A stretch of 64,000 nucleotides of DNA. It comes from Janthinobacterium violaceinigrum (GTDB lineage Bacteria; Pseudomonadota; Gammaproteobacteria; Burkholderiales; Burkholderiaceae_D). Below the pieces are notes generated by a model. The model made no database searches. It was not told the origin of the DNA and saw only the letters and a list, made by a program, of their open reading frames with translations. The stretch spans positions 154,920 through 218,919 of the forward strand of contig NZ_WFLI01000009.1 of NCBI RefSeq assembly GCF_009208555.1, given 5' to 3'. A program made the translations under genes and the position numbers. Of this stretch, positions 46,599 through 56,063 are shown in pieces; positions within the stretch are counted from its first letter, which is position 1, and the number at the start of each line of letters is the position of its first letter.

Positions 46599-47198
46599 TT
46601 ATAGATGCTGCGGCAGCAGTTCGATATCGGGCAGATGCGCGGCCACCTCCTGCACGGTCGCATGGCCCGTCAAGGACGCCACCACCTGCGGCAATGGTTC
46701 CGCCCAGATTTCCGGCAAATCGCGCTCCTCCGGCGCCAGCACGGGAAAAGCCAGCTGCTCGCGTGGCGGCACGAACGCCGCGTCGACGCCCGGCTTGTTG
46801 CCACGCGCATCGAGGCGGTACCAGCCGTAGTCTTGCAGGTAGACGGCATTCAAGCCATGCAGGCAGAACGGCGGCCCCGCCTCGCCCACGGCCAGGCGCT
46901 GGTAGCACAGTCCCGCAGGAATGCCGTTGGCGCGCAGCAGCGCAGCCAGCAGATGGCTCTTCGCATAACAATAGCCTGTGCCATGCTGCAAGACGTCGGA
47001 CGCGCGGCAAGTGACGGGATTGCGCTGGTAGTCCCAGCTGTGGGCCACCTCGTCGCGCACGAAGGCAAAGCAGCGGGCGGCGATGGCGGTGTCGCCCACC
47101 GCGCCTGCCGCCAGTGCGGCCGCCCTGGCGCGCACGGCCGGATGGTCGCTGTCGATATGCAGGCTGCTGGCTAAATACGGGGAAAAGTCGGTAGACAT
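46599..47198 (-). CDS. Transglutaminase-like (papain-fold) cytoplasmic protein
   Basis: The 199-residue protein carries a transglutaminase-like core: the Cys in GTGYCYAKSHLLAALLR, the His in FCLHGLNAVYL and the Asp in YRLDARGNKPG. These give a complete Cys-His-Asp set, so it may be a peptidase or amidase-type enzyme. No signal peptide is seen. The frame is open far upstream, but ATG 47198 gives the family-like length and start. It is co-transcribed with the DUF4349 lipoprotein gene and divergent from the DUF2760-Hsp70 operon across a 253-bp gap. Confidence 0.88.
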   Translation of the reverse strand: MSTDFSPYLASSLHIDSDHPAVRARAAALAAGAVGDTAIAARCFAFVRDEVAHSWDYQRNPVTCRASDVLQHGTGYCYAKSHLLAALLRANGIPAGLCYQRLAVGEAGPPFCLHGLNAVYLQDYGWYRLDARGNKPGVDAAFVPPREQLAFPVLAPEERDLPEIWAEPLPQVVASLTGHATVQEVAAHLPDIELLPQHL

Positions 47199-47451
47199 GG
47201 CATAAAGGCAATGCGAAAAGATAATGCGCGATTCTAGTCGAAACGGTACGGAATCGAGCGTTTCTTTGCGCAGGAACAAAGAAAATCCACGTGCCAGGCT
47301 GGCTGCGCCGGGGGCGGCGACTTTGGCGGCGGCCCGGTAGCTGGTATCATGCGGGCAAACGCAGCCGGCCATATGGGCACGGCACATGCACTACCCTGCG
47401 AAGCGGCCCCCGCCGCCGACGCCTCCCTACAGATCAGAGAAACGAGTTCCT

Positions 47452-48039
47452 ATGAGCACTTCATCGTCCCATCCATCGTTCTGGCGCCGAGTCCCGCTGG
47501 CTTTCGGCGCCTTCTTCAGCACCCTGTCGGACGCCGCCTATGCGGCCCGCGTGGAAAAGCTGTCCCTGCCCGAGGCCGCCCCGGTGGCGCCAGTGGCCCC
47601 GGCTCCGGCGCCAGCCCCCGTGCCGACGCCGGCCGCCGCACCCGTCATATTGAAGGAAGCCACGCCCGATGCGGCCCTGCAGTTGCTGGCCCTGCTGCAG
47701 CGCGAAGCGCGTCTGATCGACTTCACCCAGGAAAACCTGGGCAGCCATGCCGATGCGGACATCGGCGCGGCCGCCCGCGTCGTGCATGAAGGCTGCGCCA
47801 AGGTCATGCGCGAGTATTTCACCATTGACGCCGTGCGCCAGGAAGCCGAAGGCAGCCGCATCGTGCTGCAGGAAGGTTTTGATTCCGCGCAAGTGCGCCT
47901 GACGGGCAACGTGGTCGGTTCCGCCCCATTCACGGGCACCCTGAGCCACCGCGGCTGGCGCGCGTCCAGCGTGCGCCTGCCAAAACTGAGCCCGCAGCAC
48001 GACGCCGCCATCCTGGCACCGGCCGAGGTGGAACTGTGA
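47452..48039 (+). CDS. DUF2760 protein, first gene of an Hsp70-pair operon
   Basis: A 195-residue protein. The first 30 residues include FWRRVPLAFGAFFSTL, a hydrophobic segment that may touch the membrane. A Pro/Ala-rich linker (VAPVAPAPAPAPVPTP) follows, then the DUF2760 domain: ALQLLALLQREARLIDFTQE, MREYFTIDAVRQ, and VRLTGNVVGSAPFTGTLSHRGW. The family has no known function but usually stands beside Hsp70-like genes, as here: the next gene starts at a GTG overlapping this stop. ATG 47452 was chosen for GAGAAACGAG upstream and for the family start. It may recruit substrate for, or act as a partner of, the two Hsp70 proteins. Confidence 0.85.
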   Translation: MSTSSSHPSFWRRVPLAFGAFFSTLSDAAYAARVEKLSLPEAAPVAPVAPAPAPAPVPTPAAAPVILKEATPDAALQLLALLQREARLIDFTQENLGSHADADIGAAARVVHEGCAKVMREYFTIDAVRQEAEGSRIVLQEGFDSAQVRLTGNVVGSAPFTGTLSHRGWRASSVRLPKLSPQHDAAILAPAEVEL

Positions 48040-49907
48040 ACGATCAAACCAACCCAAGCCCGCGCTACGCCATCGGCATCGACCTGGGCACCACCCACAG
48101 CGCCCTGTCGTATGTAAACCTGGTCGAGAGCGACGGCGAAAAGTCCAGCCACGGCGTGCTGAAGGTGCCGCAACTGTCGGCCCCCGGCACCGTGGAAGAC
48201 CTGTCGCTGCTGCCGTCGTTCGTCTACCTGCCCCACGCCGATGAAGTGGCGGCGGGCGACCTGGCCCTGCCCTGGGTCACCGAGGAAGCGGAAGCGCCGT
48301 TCGTCGTCGGCGAGATGGCCCGCAGCCGCGGCGCCACCACGCCCATCCGTCTCGTGTCGAGCGCGAAAAGCTGGCTGTGCCACCCGGGCGTGGACCGCCG
48401 CGCGGCCATCCTGCCGAACGATGCACCGGCCGAAGTGGCGCGCATCTCGCCCATCACGGCCGCCACGCGCTACCTGACGCACTTGCGCCAGGCCTGGGAC
48501 CACGCCCACCCGCAAGCGCCGTTCGCCGAGCAGGAAATCACCGTCACCATCCCCGCCTCCTTCGATCCGGCCGCGCGCGAGCTGACGATGGAAGCGGCGC
48601 AGGCGGCCGGCTACGCTTCGCTGACCCTGCTGGAAGAGCCGCAGGCGGCCCTGTACAGCTGGATCCAGACCAGCGAAGGCCGCTGGCGCAAGGAAGTCAA
48701 GCCGGGCGACATCATCCTGGTCGTCGACGTAGGCGGCGGCACCAGCGACTTTTCGCTGATCGCCGTGCTCGAACGCGACGGCGTGCTGGAACCGCACCGC
48801 GTGGCCGTGGGTGAACACATCCTGCTTGGCGGCGACAATATGGACCTGGCGCTGGCCCACCTGGTGGCCCGCAAGCTGGCCGCCAACGGCACCCAGCTGG
48901 ACGCCTGGCAGATGCGCGCGCTCACGTATGGCTGCCGCAGCGCCAAGGAAAGCCTGCTGGCCGACAGCGGCATGGACACGGCGCCCATCGTCGTGCCGAG
49001 CCGCGGCTCAAAGCTGATCGGCGGCTCCATCCGCACGGAACTGACGCGCGCGGAAGTATCCACCTTCATCCTCGACGGCTTCTTCCCGCAGGTGGAAGCG
49101 TCGAGCCGCCCTGCCGTGCGCACGCGCGCCGGCCTGACGCAACTGGGCTTGCCGTATGCGCAGGACGCAGCCATCACGCGCCACCTGGCGGCCTTCCTGG
49201 GCCGGCAAGTGGCGGCGACGTCCGAACTGGAAGGGTTCGCGGGCCGCCAGTCGGCAGACGCCAGCTTTTTGCACCCGACGGCCGTGCTGTTCAACGGCGG
49301 CGTCTTCAAGTCCGACCTGCTGGTGCAGCGCATCCTGGCCACCGTCAACGACTGGCTGTACATGGAAGGCGCGGAACCGGCGCGCATGCTGGCCGGGGCC
49401 GACCTGGACCTGGCCGTGGCCCGTGGCGCCGCCTACTACAGCTACGTGCGGCGCGGCCATGGCGTGCGCATCCGCGGCGGCACTGCCAGTGCCTTCTATG
49501 TCGCCATCGAATCGGCCATGCCGGCCATCCCCGGCATGGAACCGCCAATCCAGGCCCTGTGCGTGGCGCCGTTCGGCATGGAAGAAGGCAGCGAACTGGA
49601 ACTGCCGGGCCAGCAATTCGGCCTGGTGGTGGGCGAGCCCGTGCACTTCCGCTTCTTTGCCTCGTCCACGCGCCGCAACGACCAGATCGGCGACCTGCTG
49701 GACTTCTGGGGCCCAGATGAATTGCAGGAACTGAGCGAAATCCAGGCGACCCTGTCCGCCGAAGGCCGCTCGGCCGGCGACGTGGTGCAGGTCAAGCTGC
49801 ATGCGCGTGTCACGGAAGCGGGCACCCTGGAGCTGCTGGCCGTTTCCCCTGACGGCGCCGAGCGCTGGAAGGTGGAATTCGACGTGCGCGGCACGCCGCA
49901 GCAATAG
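48036..49907 (+). CDS. Hsp70-family protein (short form)
   Basis: The 623-residue chaperone-like ATPase has the actin-type phosphate loops IGIDLGTTHSALSY (about 13-26) and VDVGGGTSDFSL (about 229-240), plus FNGGVFKSD and a following adenosine-site region. The C-terminal part is a shortened beta-type substrate domain without the helical lid. This is not DnaK itself, as it is much diverged and lacks the EEVD-like tail; YegD-type proteins are the nearest known group. Start GTG 48036 overlaps the DUF2760 stop by four bases. The second Hsp70 begins 2 bp after its stop, so the three genes are translated together. Confidence 0.9.
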   Translation: MNDQTNPSPRYAIGIDLGTTHSALSYVNLVESDGEKSSHGVLKVPQLSAPGTVEDLSLLPSFVYLPHADEVAAGDLALPWVTEEAEAPFVVGEMARSRGATTPIRLVSSAKSWLCHPGVDRRAAILPNDAPAEVARISPITAATRYLTHLRQAWDHAHPQAPFAEQEITVTIPASFDPAARELTMEAAQAAGYASLTLLEEPQAALYSWIQTSEGRWRKEVKPGDIILVVDVGGGTSDFSLIAVLERDGVLEPHRVAVGEHILLGGDNMDLALAHLVARKLAANGTQLDAWQMRALTYGCRSAKESLLADSGMDTAPIVVPSRGSKLIGGSIRTELTRAEVSTFILDGFFPQVEASSRPAVRTRAGLTQLGLPYAQDAAITRHLAAFLGRQVAATSELEGFAGRQSADASFLHPTAVLFNGGVFKSDLLVQRILATVNDWLYMEGAEPARMLAGADLDLAVARGAAYYSYVRRGHGVRIRGGTASAFYVAIESAMPAIPGMEPPIQALCVAPFGMEEGSELELPGQQFGLVVGEPVHFRFFASSTRRNDQIGDLLDFWGPDELQELSEIQATLSAEGRSAGDVVQVKLHARVTEAGTLELLAVSPDGAERWKVEFDVRGTPQQ

Positions 49908-49909
49908 GC

Positions 49910-52687
49910 ATGCGCAGCGCAGCGGGCAAGCCGGCCTTCCTGGTCGGCATCGACCTGGGCACCACCAATACGGTGGTCGCCTATGCGAATGCGGCCGATG
50001 CGGCCAATGCGCAGGCGGGCATCGAGCTGTTCGCCATCGAGCAGCTGGTCGCTCCCGGCGAAGTGGGCGCACGCCCCCTGCTGCCGTCCCTGCGCTACCA
50101 CCCCGCTGCCGGCGAACTGGCGGCGGGCGACTTGCAGCTGCCCTGGCCGCAGCAGGACCCGGAGCATGCCGTGCTCGGAGCGCTGGCGCGCCGGCTGGGC
50201 GCCCAGGTGCCGGGCCGGCTCGTTTCCAGCGCCAAGAGCTGGCTGTCGCACGCGAACGTGGACCGCCAGGCGCCCATCCTGCCCTGGGGCGCCGATACCG
50301 ACGTGGCCAGGGTGTCGCCCGTGGCGGCCAGCGCCAGCTACCTGGCCTACGTGCGCGCCGCGTGGAACCACCGCTTCCCGCACGCTCCTTTGGCGCAGCA
50401 GGAACTGGTGCTGACCATTCCCGCCTCGTTCGACGAGGGTGCGCGCGCACTCACCCTGGAAGCGGCCCGCATGGCCGGTTTGCCCGCCTTGCGGCTGGTG
50501 GAAGAGCCGCAGGCGGCCTTCTATGACTTCCTGCAGCGCCGGCGCGCCACCCTGCGCGCGGACCTGGCCAATACGCGCCGCATCCTGGTGTGCGACGTGG
50601 GCGGCGGCACCACCGATTTCAGCCTGATCGACGTGGCCTTCGGCGACGATGGCGAACCGCAGCTCACGCGCAGCAGCGTGGGCAACCATTTGATACTCGG
50701 CGGCGACAATATGGACCTGGCGCTGGCCCACCTGGTGGAAGCGCGCATGGCGCAAGGCAGCGAAGGCGGCATGAAGCTGTCGGCCGCGCGCCTGTCGCAG
50801 CTGATGGAACGCTGCCGCGCCGCCAAGGAGCTGCTGCTCTCCAGCGGCGCGCCAGAGACCACCACCGTCACCCTGCTGGGTGCGGGATCGCGCCTGATCG
50901 GCGGCAGCCGTTCCGTTGACCTCGCGCGCGAGGAAGTGGCGGCCATGGTGGTCGACGGCTTCTTCCCGAAGGTGGCGCTGGGCGACACGGCGAAAAAAGG
51001 CCGCGCCGGCATCGTCGAATTCGGCCTGCCGTATGCGCAGGACGCGGCCATCACTCGCCACCTGGCCAGCTTTCTGCAACAGCATGCGGGCGCACTGCCC
51101 GACACCCTGCTGCTCAATGGCGGCGTGTTCCGCGCCGACGCATTGGCGCGCCGCCTGGCCGAAACCCTGGCGCACTGGCGCGGCGCGCCCCTCACCATCC
51201 TGCACAACGACAATCCCGACGTGGCCGTGGCCCGCGGCGCCGTCGCCTATGCGCTGGCCCGGCGCGGCCAGGCGCCGCGCATCGGCGGCGGCTCGCCGCG
51301 CAGCTATTTCCTCGTGCTGGGCGAGGCGGGCAAGGAGCGGCGCGCCGTGTGCATCCTGCCCCGCGGCAGCGCCAGCGGCGAAGAAATCCGCCTGACGGAG
51401 CGCCTGTTCGCCTTGCGCGTGGGCCGGCCCGTGCGCTTCCACCTGGCGTCCTCGATCGCGGAAACGGGCACGCCGCCGCAACTGGGCGACATCGTCGACC
51501 TGGACGCGGACGACTACCTGCGCCTGCCGCCGCTGGCCAGCGTGCTGCACGCCAGGGACGGCGGCAATGACAAGCGCGACATCACCGTGCAGCTTGCCAC
51601 CGTCATGACCGAGGTCGGGACATTGGAAGTGCACTGCGTGGCCGCAGCCGATGCCAGTCAGCGCTGGCTGCTGGAATTCCAGCTGCGTGGCGAAGAGGAA
51701 GCGCCCGCCGAAACGTCTACCGTGCCGCCGCGCGTCAAGGAAGCCATCGAGAAGATCGAGCGCATCTTCGGCGGCAAGGCGCAAAAGGTCGAAACCAAGG
51801 AAGTGCGCCAGCTGCGCCAGCACCTGGAACGGGGACTGGGCGGGCGCGAAAGCTGGGATACGCCGCTGCTGCGCCAGCTGTTCGACGCCCTCATGCTGCG
51901 TGCCCGCGGCCGGCGCCGCTCTGCCGAGCATGAGCGGGTCTGGCTGAACCTGGCCGGCTACTGCCTGCGTCCCGGCTATGGCGACGCGCTGGACCCGTGG
52001 CGCATCGAGCAGCTGTGGACGATGTTCGACACGGGCGTGCAGCACCACAAGGACAGCCAGGTGTGCGCCGAATGGTGGACCCTGTGGCGCCGGGTGGCCG
52101 GCGGCCTGAGCTCGGAGCAGCAATTGCGCCTGCTCGACGATTTCGCCTTCAACCTGCAAGCCGATGCGGCGCAGCGGGGCAGCCGCCCCGTCACCCTCGT
52201 CAACGGCAGCGACGACGACATGCTGCGCCTGGGCGCCTCGCTGGAGCGCATCCCTGGCGCCTACAAGGCCGAAGTGGGCGCCTGGCTGCTGAAACGCCTG
52301 GACAAGACCGGCAAGAAGGATGATACGGCGGACACGAATACCCTGTGGGCGCTGGCCAGGGTCGGCGCGCGCCAGCCTTTCCACGGCAGCGCGCACGAAG
52401 TGGTCGACAGCGCTACCGTGGCCGAGTGGCTCGCCGTGCTGCTGGCGCTGGACTGGAAAAAGACCGAACCGGCCGCCTTTGCCGCCGCCCACCTGGCGCG
52501 CATGACGGGCGACCGCTCGCGCGACATCACCGGCGACTTGCGCGCCACGGTGCTGGCGCGCCTGAAAGCCGTCGGCGCTCCGCCCCAGTGGCATGCCATG
52601 GTCAGCGAAGTCACGCAACTGGACGAAGCGGCAACCCGGCGCATGCTGGGCGAGGCGCTGCCGCCGGGCTTAAAGCTGATCGGCTGA
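49910..52687 (+). CDS. Hsp70-family protein with C-terminal DUF3731-type extension (long form)
   Basis: A 925-residue paralogue of the preceding protein. The Hsp70 ATPase part runs to about residue 600: VGIDLGTTNTVVAY, VCDVGGGTTDFSLID and LNGGVFRAD. The last about 320 residues form an all-helical extension of DUF3731 type (RVKEAIEKIERIFGGKAQKVE, then VWLNLAGYCLRPGYGDALDPW). A 40-bp stretch (50699-50738) is identical to one in the short paralogue. It is the last gene of the DUF2760 operon and is followed by an AT-rich non-coding region. The role is unknown; a chaperone pair for a specific client is the simplest idea. Confidence 0.9.
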   Translation: MRSAAGKPAFLVGIDLGTTNTVVAYANAADAANAQAGIELFAIEQLVAPGEVGARPLLPSLRYHPAAGELAAGDLQLPWPQQDPEHAVLGALARRLGAQVPGRLVSSAKSWLSHANVDRQAPILPWGADTDVARVSPVAASASYLAYVRAAWNHRFPHAPLAQQELVLTIPASFDEGARALTLEAARMAGLPALRLVEEPQAAFYDFLQRRRATLRADLANTRRILVCDVGGGTTDFSLIDVAFGDDGEPQLTRSSVGNHLILGGDNMDLALAHLVEARMAQGSEGGMKLSAARLSQLMERCRAAKELLLSSGAPETTTVTLLGAGSRLIGGSRSVDLAREEVAAMVVDGFFPKVALGDTAKKGRAGIVEFGLPYAQDAAITRHLASFLQQHAGALPDTLLLNGGVFRADALARRLAETLAHWRGAPLTILHNDNPDVAVARGAVAYALARRGQAPRIGGGSPRSYFLVLGEAGKERRAVCILPRGSASGEEIRLTERLFALRVGRPVRFHLASSIAETGTPPQLGDIVDLDADDYLRLPPLASVLHARDGGNDKRDITVQLATVMTEVGTLEVHCVAAADASQRWLLEFQLRGEEEAPAETSTVPPRVKEAIEKIERIFGGKAQKVETKEVRQLRQHLERGLGGRESWDTPLLRQLFDALMLRARGRRRSAEHERVWLNLAGYCLRPGYGDALDPWRIEQLWTMFDTGVQHHKDSQVCAEWWTLWRRVAGGLSSEQQLRLLDDFAFNLQADAAQRGSRPVTLVNGSDDDMLRLGASLERIPGAYKAEVGAWLLKRLDKTGKKDDTADTNTLWALARVGARQPFHGSAHEVVDSATVAEWLAVLLALDWKKTEPAAFAAAHLARMTGDRSRDITGDLRATVLARLKAVGAPPQWHAMVSEVTQLDEAATRRMLGEALPPGLKLIG

Positions 52688-53258
52688 TTAGTTTCAATCG
52701 TAGCCTGCCTACGCCAGTGCCAACAACAGCGGCACAATTCTGGGATACGTGCGGTGCGACGCGCATATCCCCACGTCTCCCATCTGGCAGTCCAAGCATG
52801 TATATATATTATCTAACACACGCCAGGAGCAGCGACAAGCGGCCCCTCCTTCTTCCATGATGACTGCGCTTCCATCACAACAATATTAAAATCCCGCGCA
52901 GCCCCCTTTTCACTGCCGCTACCGTGTGCTGTTCAAGGCTGTGCCTGGCTTTTCCAGCCAAATGTCTCAGCCGGGGTAATGAAACACCAAGATAAGCTTT
53001 TGTCTGCATCAGAAGCCGACATCGCCGGAAAATCATCCAAAATTTAGTGCAAGCATCTTTAGGTGTCTATGGCTTGCCGAAACCACAAAAAATGGTAACT
53101 CGTTTACGCCATGAAAGAATCGTATTCAAATACCTAAAAGTCACAAATTCATTCAATCCAACCATCTTACTCATGACATATATCAATACTTAAATATTTT
53201 AAATACCATACCATGATATTTATCATACCATTTTACGCCCCATACCTTTCCAATAAAA
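52688..53258. other. AT-rising non-coding stretch between the Hsp70 operon and the AT-rich membrane gene
   Basis: About 570 bp with no supported gene. Composition falls from GC-rich to very AT-rich by about 53000, marking the left shoulder of a foreign-looking islet. Alternating TATATATA near 52801-52809 and several short A/T runs may hold the promoter of the following gene. No transposase remnants, att-like repeats or tRNA were found. Confidence 0.5.
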
Positions 53259-54398
53259 ATGACTTCGCAAAATAAAATACTTAACTTCAAATCGAAAAAC
53301 AAAATCCCGCCGACAAAAAAGGAAACCATCAAAAATTGGCTATCCATAACAAAAGACATACTTGACATCGCATGGAGAGTAGCGCCGCCCCTATCGCTGG
53401 CATTTGCCGGATTATTCCTCTGGATGTATTTAAAACATATCCAATGGAGCGGATTATTTTATGAATCAGCCATGACAGGGACGGGACTCACCTTTCTGGT
53501 TCTGGCAGCGGTATCGTTGAGCACAATTAGTTTATTCATTCTTTCAACACCATCGATACTCATGGGAATCACCCTATCTTATTTTGATAAAAATCAAAAA
53601 ATTAACAAGGAAATTTTTACCATTTATTTGATAGCACTTATTTCTTGGCTGGCCGTAATAAACGTGAGTCCATATATAGACGAAGCCTATGCTTGGATAT
53701 TTATCGCTCCAATCATAACGACATCTCTTTATGGATACGTAAAATCAGATAAATTAGAAAATTCAACCTCGGCAACACATAGCAGAAAATGGAAAATCGC
53801 CAATACACTGGCAGTTATTTTAATGTCAAATTTTGCAATATTTGGAATAATTTTTCCGATATTCTTCTTTGATGGAATCATGTCTCATTATGCGGCAAAT
53901 GTGAACAATGAAATAAGCAATAAAACAATAACGTTATTATTCATTCCGCTTGCAACGCTCGCTCCAGGCCTGATGTATCTAATGCTGCGAAAAACAAATA
54001 CCGGTGCACATAATTTAATTAAGGTATTGGCAAATACATCAATTATTTTCATCTACTCAACATTTTTCCTTGTATTGATTTTTACTCCCGCATCCAAAAT
54101 ACTTTTGGAAAGCACAGAAATATACAATAACAATAAAAAGAAATTTCAAATACTAAAACCAGAGCTTAAAGAAATAATAAAAAATACAAATATAGAAACA
54201 AGATCGGATGGCGAATTGAGCACGATTTCAGCCTATATTCGCTACAGCTTTGCAGGAACAAAACTGATCTGTAATGAGCCATTGGAATTCATTGACTTCT
54301 CCAATTCGACGTCAAAAAAACGAAATAAGATAGATAAATCAAGCACCTTAAACTGTGTAGCGACTGTACCTGGTGATCTACGTGAATTCAGTAATTAA
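53259..54398 (+). CDS. Unknown AT-rich multi-pass membrane protein
   Basis: A 379-residue protein not recognised. About seven hydrophobic segments lie in the first 290 residues (LSLAFAGLFLWMYL, FLVLAAVSLSTISLFIL, IYLIALISWLAVI, AWIFIAPIITTSLYG and others), followed by a soluble Lys/Asn-rich C-terminal part with two cysteines. Codons are strongly AT-biased (AAA, AAT, ATA), unlike every other gene here, which points to recent acquisition. No ribosome site of the usual strength is seen before ATG 53259. It is alone and convergent with the CHASE2 gene, their stops 2 bp apart. Confidence 0.7.
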   Translation: MTSQNKILNFKSKNKIPPTKKETIKNWLSITKDILDIAWRVAPPLSLAFAGLFLWMYLKHIQWSGLFYESAMTGTGLTFLVLAAVSLSTISLFILSTPSILMGITLSYFDKNQKINKEIFTIYLIALISWLAVINVSPYIDEAYAWIFIAPIITTSLYGYVKSDKLENSTSATHSRKWKIANTLAVILMSNFAIFGIIFPIFFFDGIMSHYAANVNNEISNKTITLLFIPLATLAPGLMYLMLRKTNTGAHNLIKVLANTSIIFIYSTFFLVLIFTPASKILLESTEIYNNNKKKFQILKPELKEIIKNTNIETRSDGELSTISAYIRYSFAGTKLICNEPLEFIDFSNSTSKKRNKIDKSSTLNCVATVPGDLREFSN

Positions 54399-54400
54399 CT

Positions 54401-55942
54401 TTACACCAGCGCCACCACCAGCAGCACCACCGCCAGCGGCGCCTGCACCAGCACGATGCCGGGATGCGTGCGGCGCAGCTGGGCCCACACGGACAGGCCC
54501 GGCACTTCTTTGTGCGGATGGTGGGCTTCGTCGCGCAGCGACATCGCGTGCAGGAACATGCCGGCGATCAGGGGACCGGGATTGACCCACCAGCCCTGCT
54601 CCAGCAAGCCGCGCGACAAATAGATGGCGAGCGCGCCGATGGCAAACGGCGAGGCCCACACCAGCACCAGCATCAGACGGATGCCATAGAATTCCGCCAG
54701 GGTGCCCATGCGGTGCAGGCGGCTGAAATCGTGGTCTTCCATGCGCTTGTCGATGGCCAGCTCGGCGCGGCCGTACAAGGTCCACAGGCCGCCGAACAGG
54801 CAGCCCAGCAGCACGCCGATGACGATGTCGGCCACGAACACCGCATATTTGTTGACGTCGGCCGTGCCGATGCCCAGCGACGTGTGGGCGGCCGCATGCA
54901 GGTGCAGGCTGGCCTGCTCGCCTTCGGCCGTCGTATAGCGGTCGCGCACGTCGTAGGTGCTGCCGATATACACGACGTTCTTGCGCAGGGCCCCGGCAGC
55001 CACGCCGGCCTGACCATCGATCAGTTTGACGCGCGTGCGCGTGGGGTTCAGGAATGCGGGCGCCACGGCGGCCGGGTGAAACGGCGCCGTGACGGCATTC
55101 TGTTCGGCCGCTGCCCTGGCGTCGCCCTGGATGACGGGTTCGAACGCCCAGCGCGCCAATTCCTTTTCGCTGTTCGTGCGCCGGGCCAGCTGGCACACGC
55201 GGCCGGCCAGCGCCAGCCCTTGCTTTTGCTCGGACAGGACGGCCGGCATCGGTTGCTTCTGCTCCTGTTCGTCGGCGCCGTGCGCCAGCTCGAAGGCCAC
55301 GGCCGCCAGCACGGGGCTTTTCAGCTCGATGCGCGTGACGGCACCCATGCGTTCGCGAATTTGCGGACTGGCGAAATGGATGCCTGCCGCGCAGCGCGCG
55401 CGTATCCAGGGCAGGTTCGCATTCCGGTCCGATTGTTCGGGCAGGATCAGCACCAGTTGCCGGCCATGCGCGGCCAGCTGGTCGAGCAGGCGGTCCAGCG
55501 GCCGCTCGCCCGCCTTGTGCTGTTCGTACACGGCGGGCGCCAGGTCCAGGTCGATGGCCAGCACCTGGCTGCCGTGCGCGGCGGCGCTGGCGATCAATTG
55601 CTCCAGGCGTGAACGCTCCAGCGGTTCACGCTCGTCGAAGATCTGTTCGAACGCGGGCTGGTCGATTTCGATGATGCCGGGCCGGTAGGCGGTGCCCGGG
55701 TCCTTGCCCCGGTTCAGCAGCTGCCCATGTTCCGCGCTGGCCCGCAACATGGCCGCATCGAGCCATTCGAGCACGTGCAAGCCTTCCAGCGCCAGCATCA
55801 GCGCGGCGATCAGGCTGGCGCCGATCACGTGGTGCAGCAGGTGCGTGCCCGTCAGCTTGAAGGCGGACCCCACCCGCGAGACGGGCCACAGCAGGCGCCG
55901 CCAGAGCGGCGGGCGCGGTTGGTCTGGCTGGCTGGTTTCCAC
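54401..55942 (-). CDS. CHASE2-domain membrane protein without an output domain
   Basis: The 513-residue protein has one N-terminal membrane span (LLHHVIGASLIAALMLAL). A periplasmic CHASE2 sensor domain follows at about residues 60-345 (GIIEIDQPAFEQIF, VLAIDLDLAPAVYEQ, NVVYIGSTYDVRDRYTT). Four more hydrophobic segments form the C-terminus (VFVADIVIGVLLGCLFGGL and others). CHASE2 usually sits in front of a kinase, cyclase or GGDEF domain; none is present, so any signalling would need a partner. GTG 55942 is the start, with AGGAG upstream. The end of the protein is very hydrophobic (APLAVVLLVVALV). Confidence 0.85.
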   Translation of the reverse strand: METSQPDQPRPPLWRRLLWPVSRVGSAFKLTGTHLLHHVIGASLIAALMLALEGLHVLEWLDAAMLRASAEHGQLLNRGKDPGTAYRPGIIEIDQPAFEQIFDEREPLERSRLEQLIASAAAHGSQVLAIDLDLAPAVYEQHKAGERPLDRLLDQLAAHGRQLVLILPEQSDRNANLPWIRARCAAGIHFASPQIRERMGAVTRIELKSPVLAAVAFELAHGADEQEQKQPMPAVLSEQKQGLALAGRVCQLARRTNSEKELARWAFEPVIQGDARAAAEQNAVTAPFHPAAVAPAFLNPTRTRVKLIDGQAGVAAGALRKNVVYIGSTYDVRDRYTTAEGEQASLHLHAAAHTSLGIGTADVNKYAVFVADIVIGVLLGCLFGGLWTLYGRAELAIDKRMEDHDFSRLHRMGTLAEFYGIRLMLVLVWASPFAIGALAIYLSRGLLEQGWWVNPGPLIAGMFLHAMSLRDEAHHPHKEVPGLSVWAQLRRTHPGIVLVQAPLAVVLLVVALV

Positions 55943-56063
55943 GGTGCCTGCTCCTTGCGTGCGACGAGTAAATTATCACTCAAGCAACAAGTGATGACGA
56001 AAGGACAGTGTATTGCAGTTGTGCCCGTTCCGCCGCACGGCTGGCAAGGGTCAGCCTGGCACC

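Noticed and set aside
49496..52618. Minus-strand frame of about 1,040 codons opposite the Hsp70 genes
   Set aside because: The plus-strand genes carry all Hsp70 motifs, and the antisense frame spans the junction of two genes.
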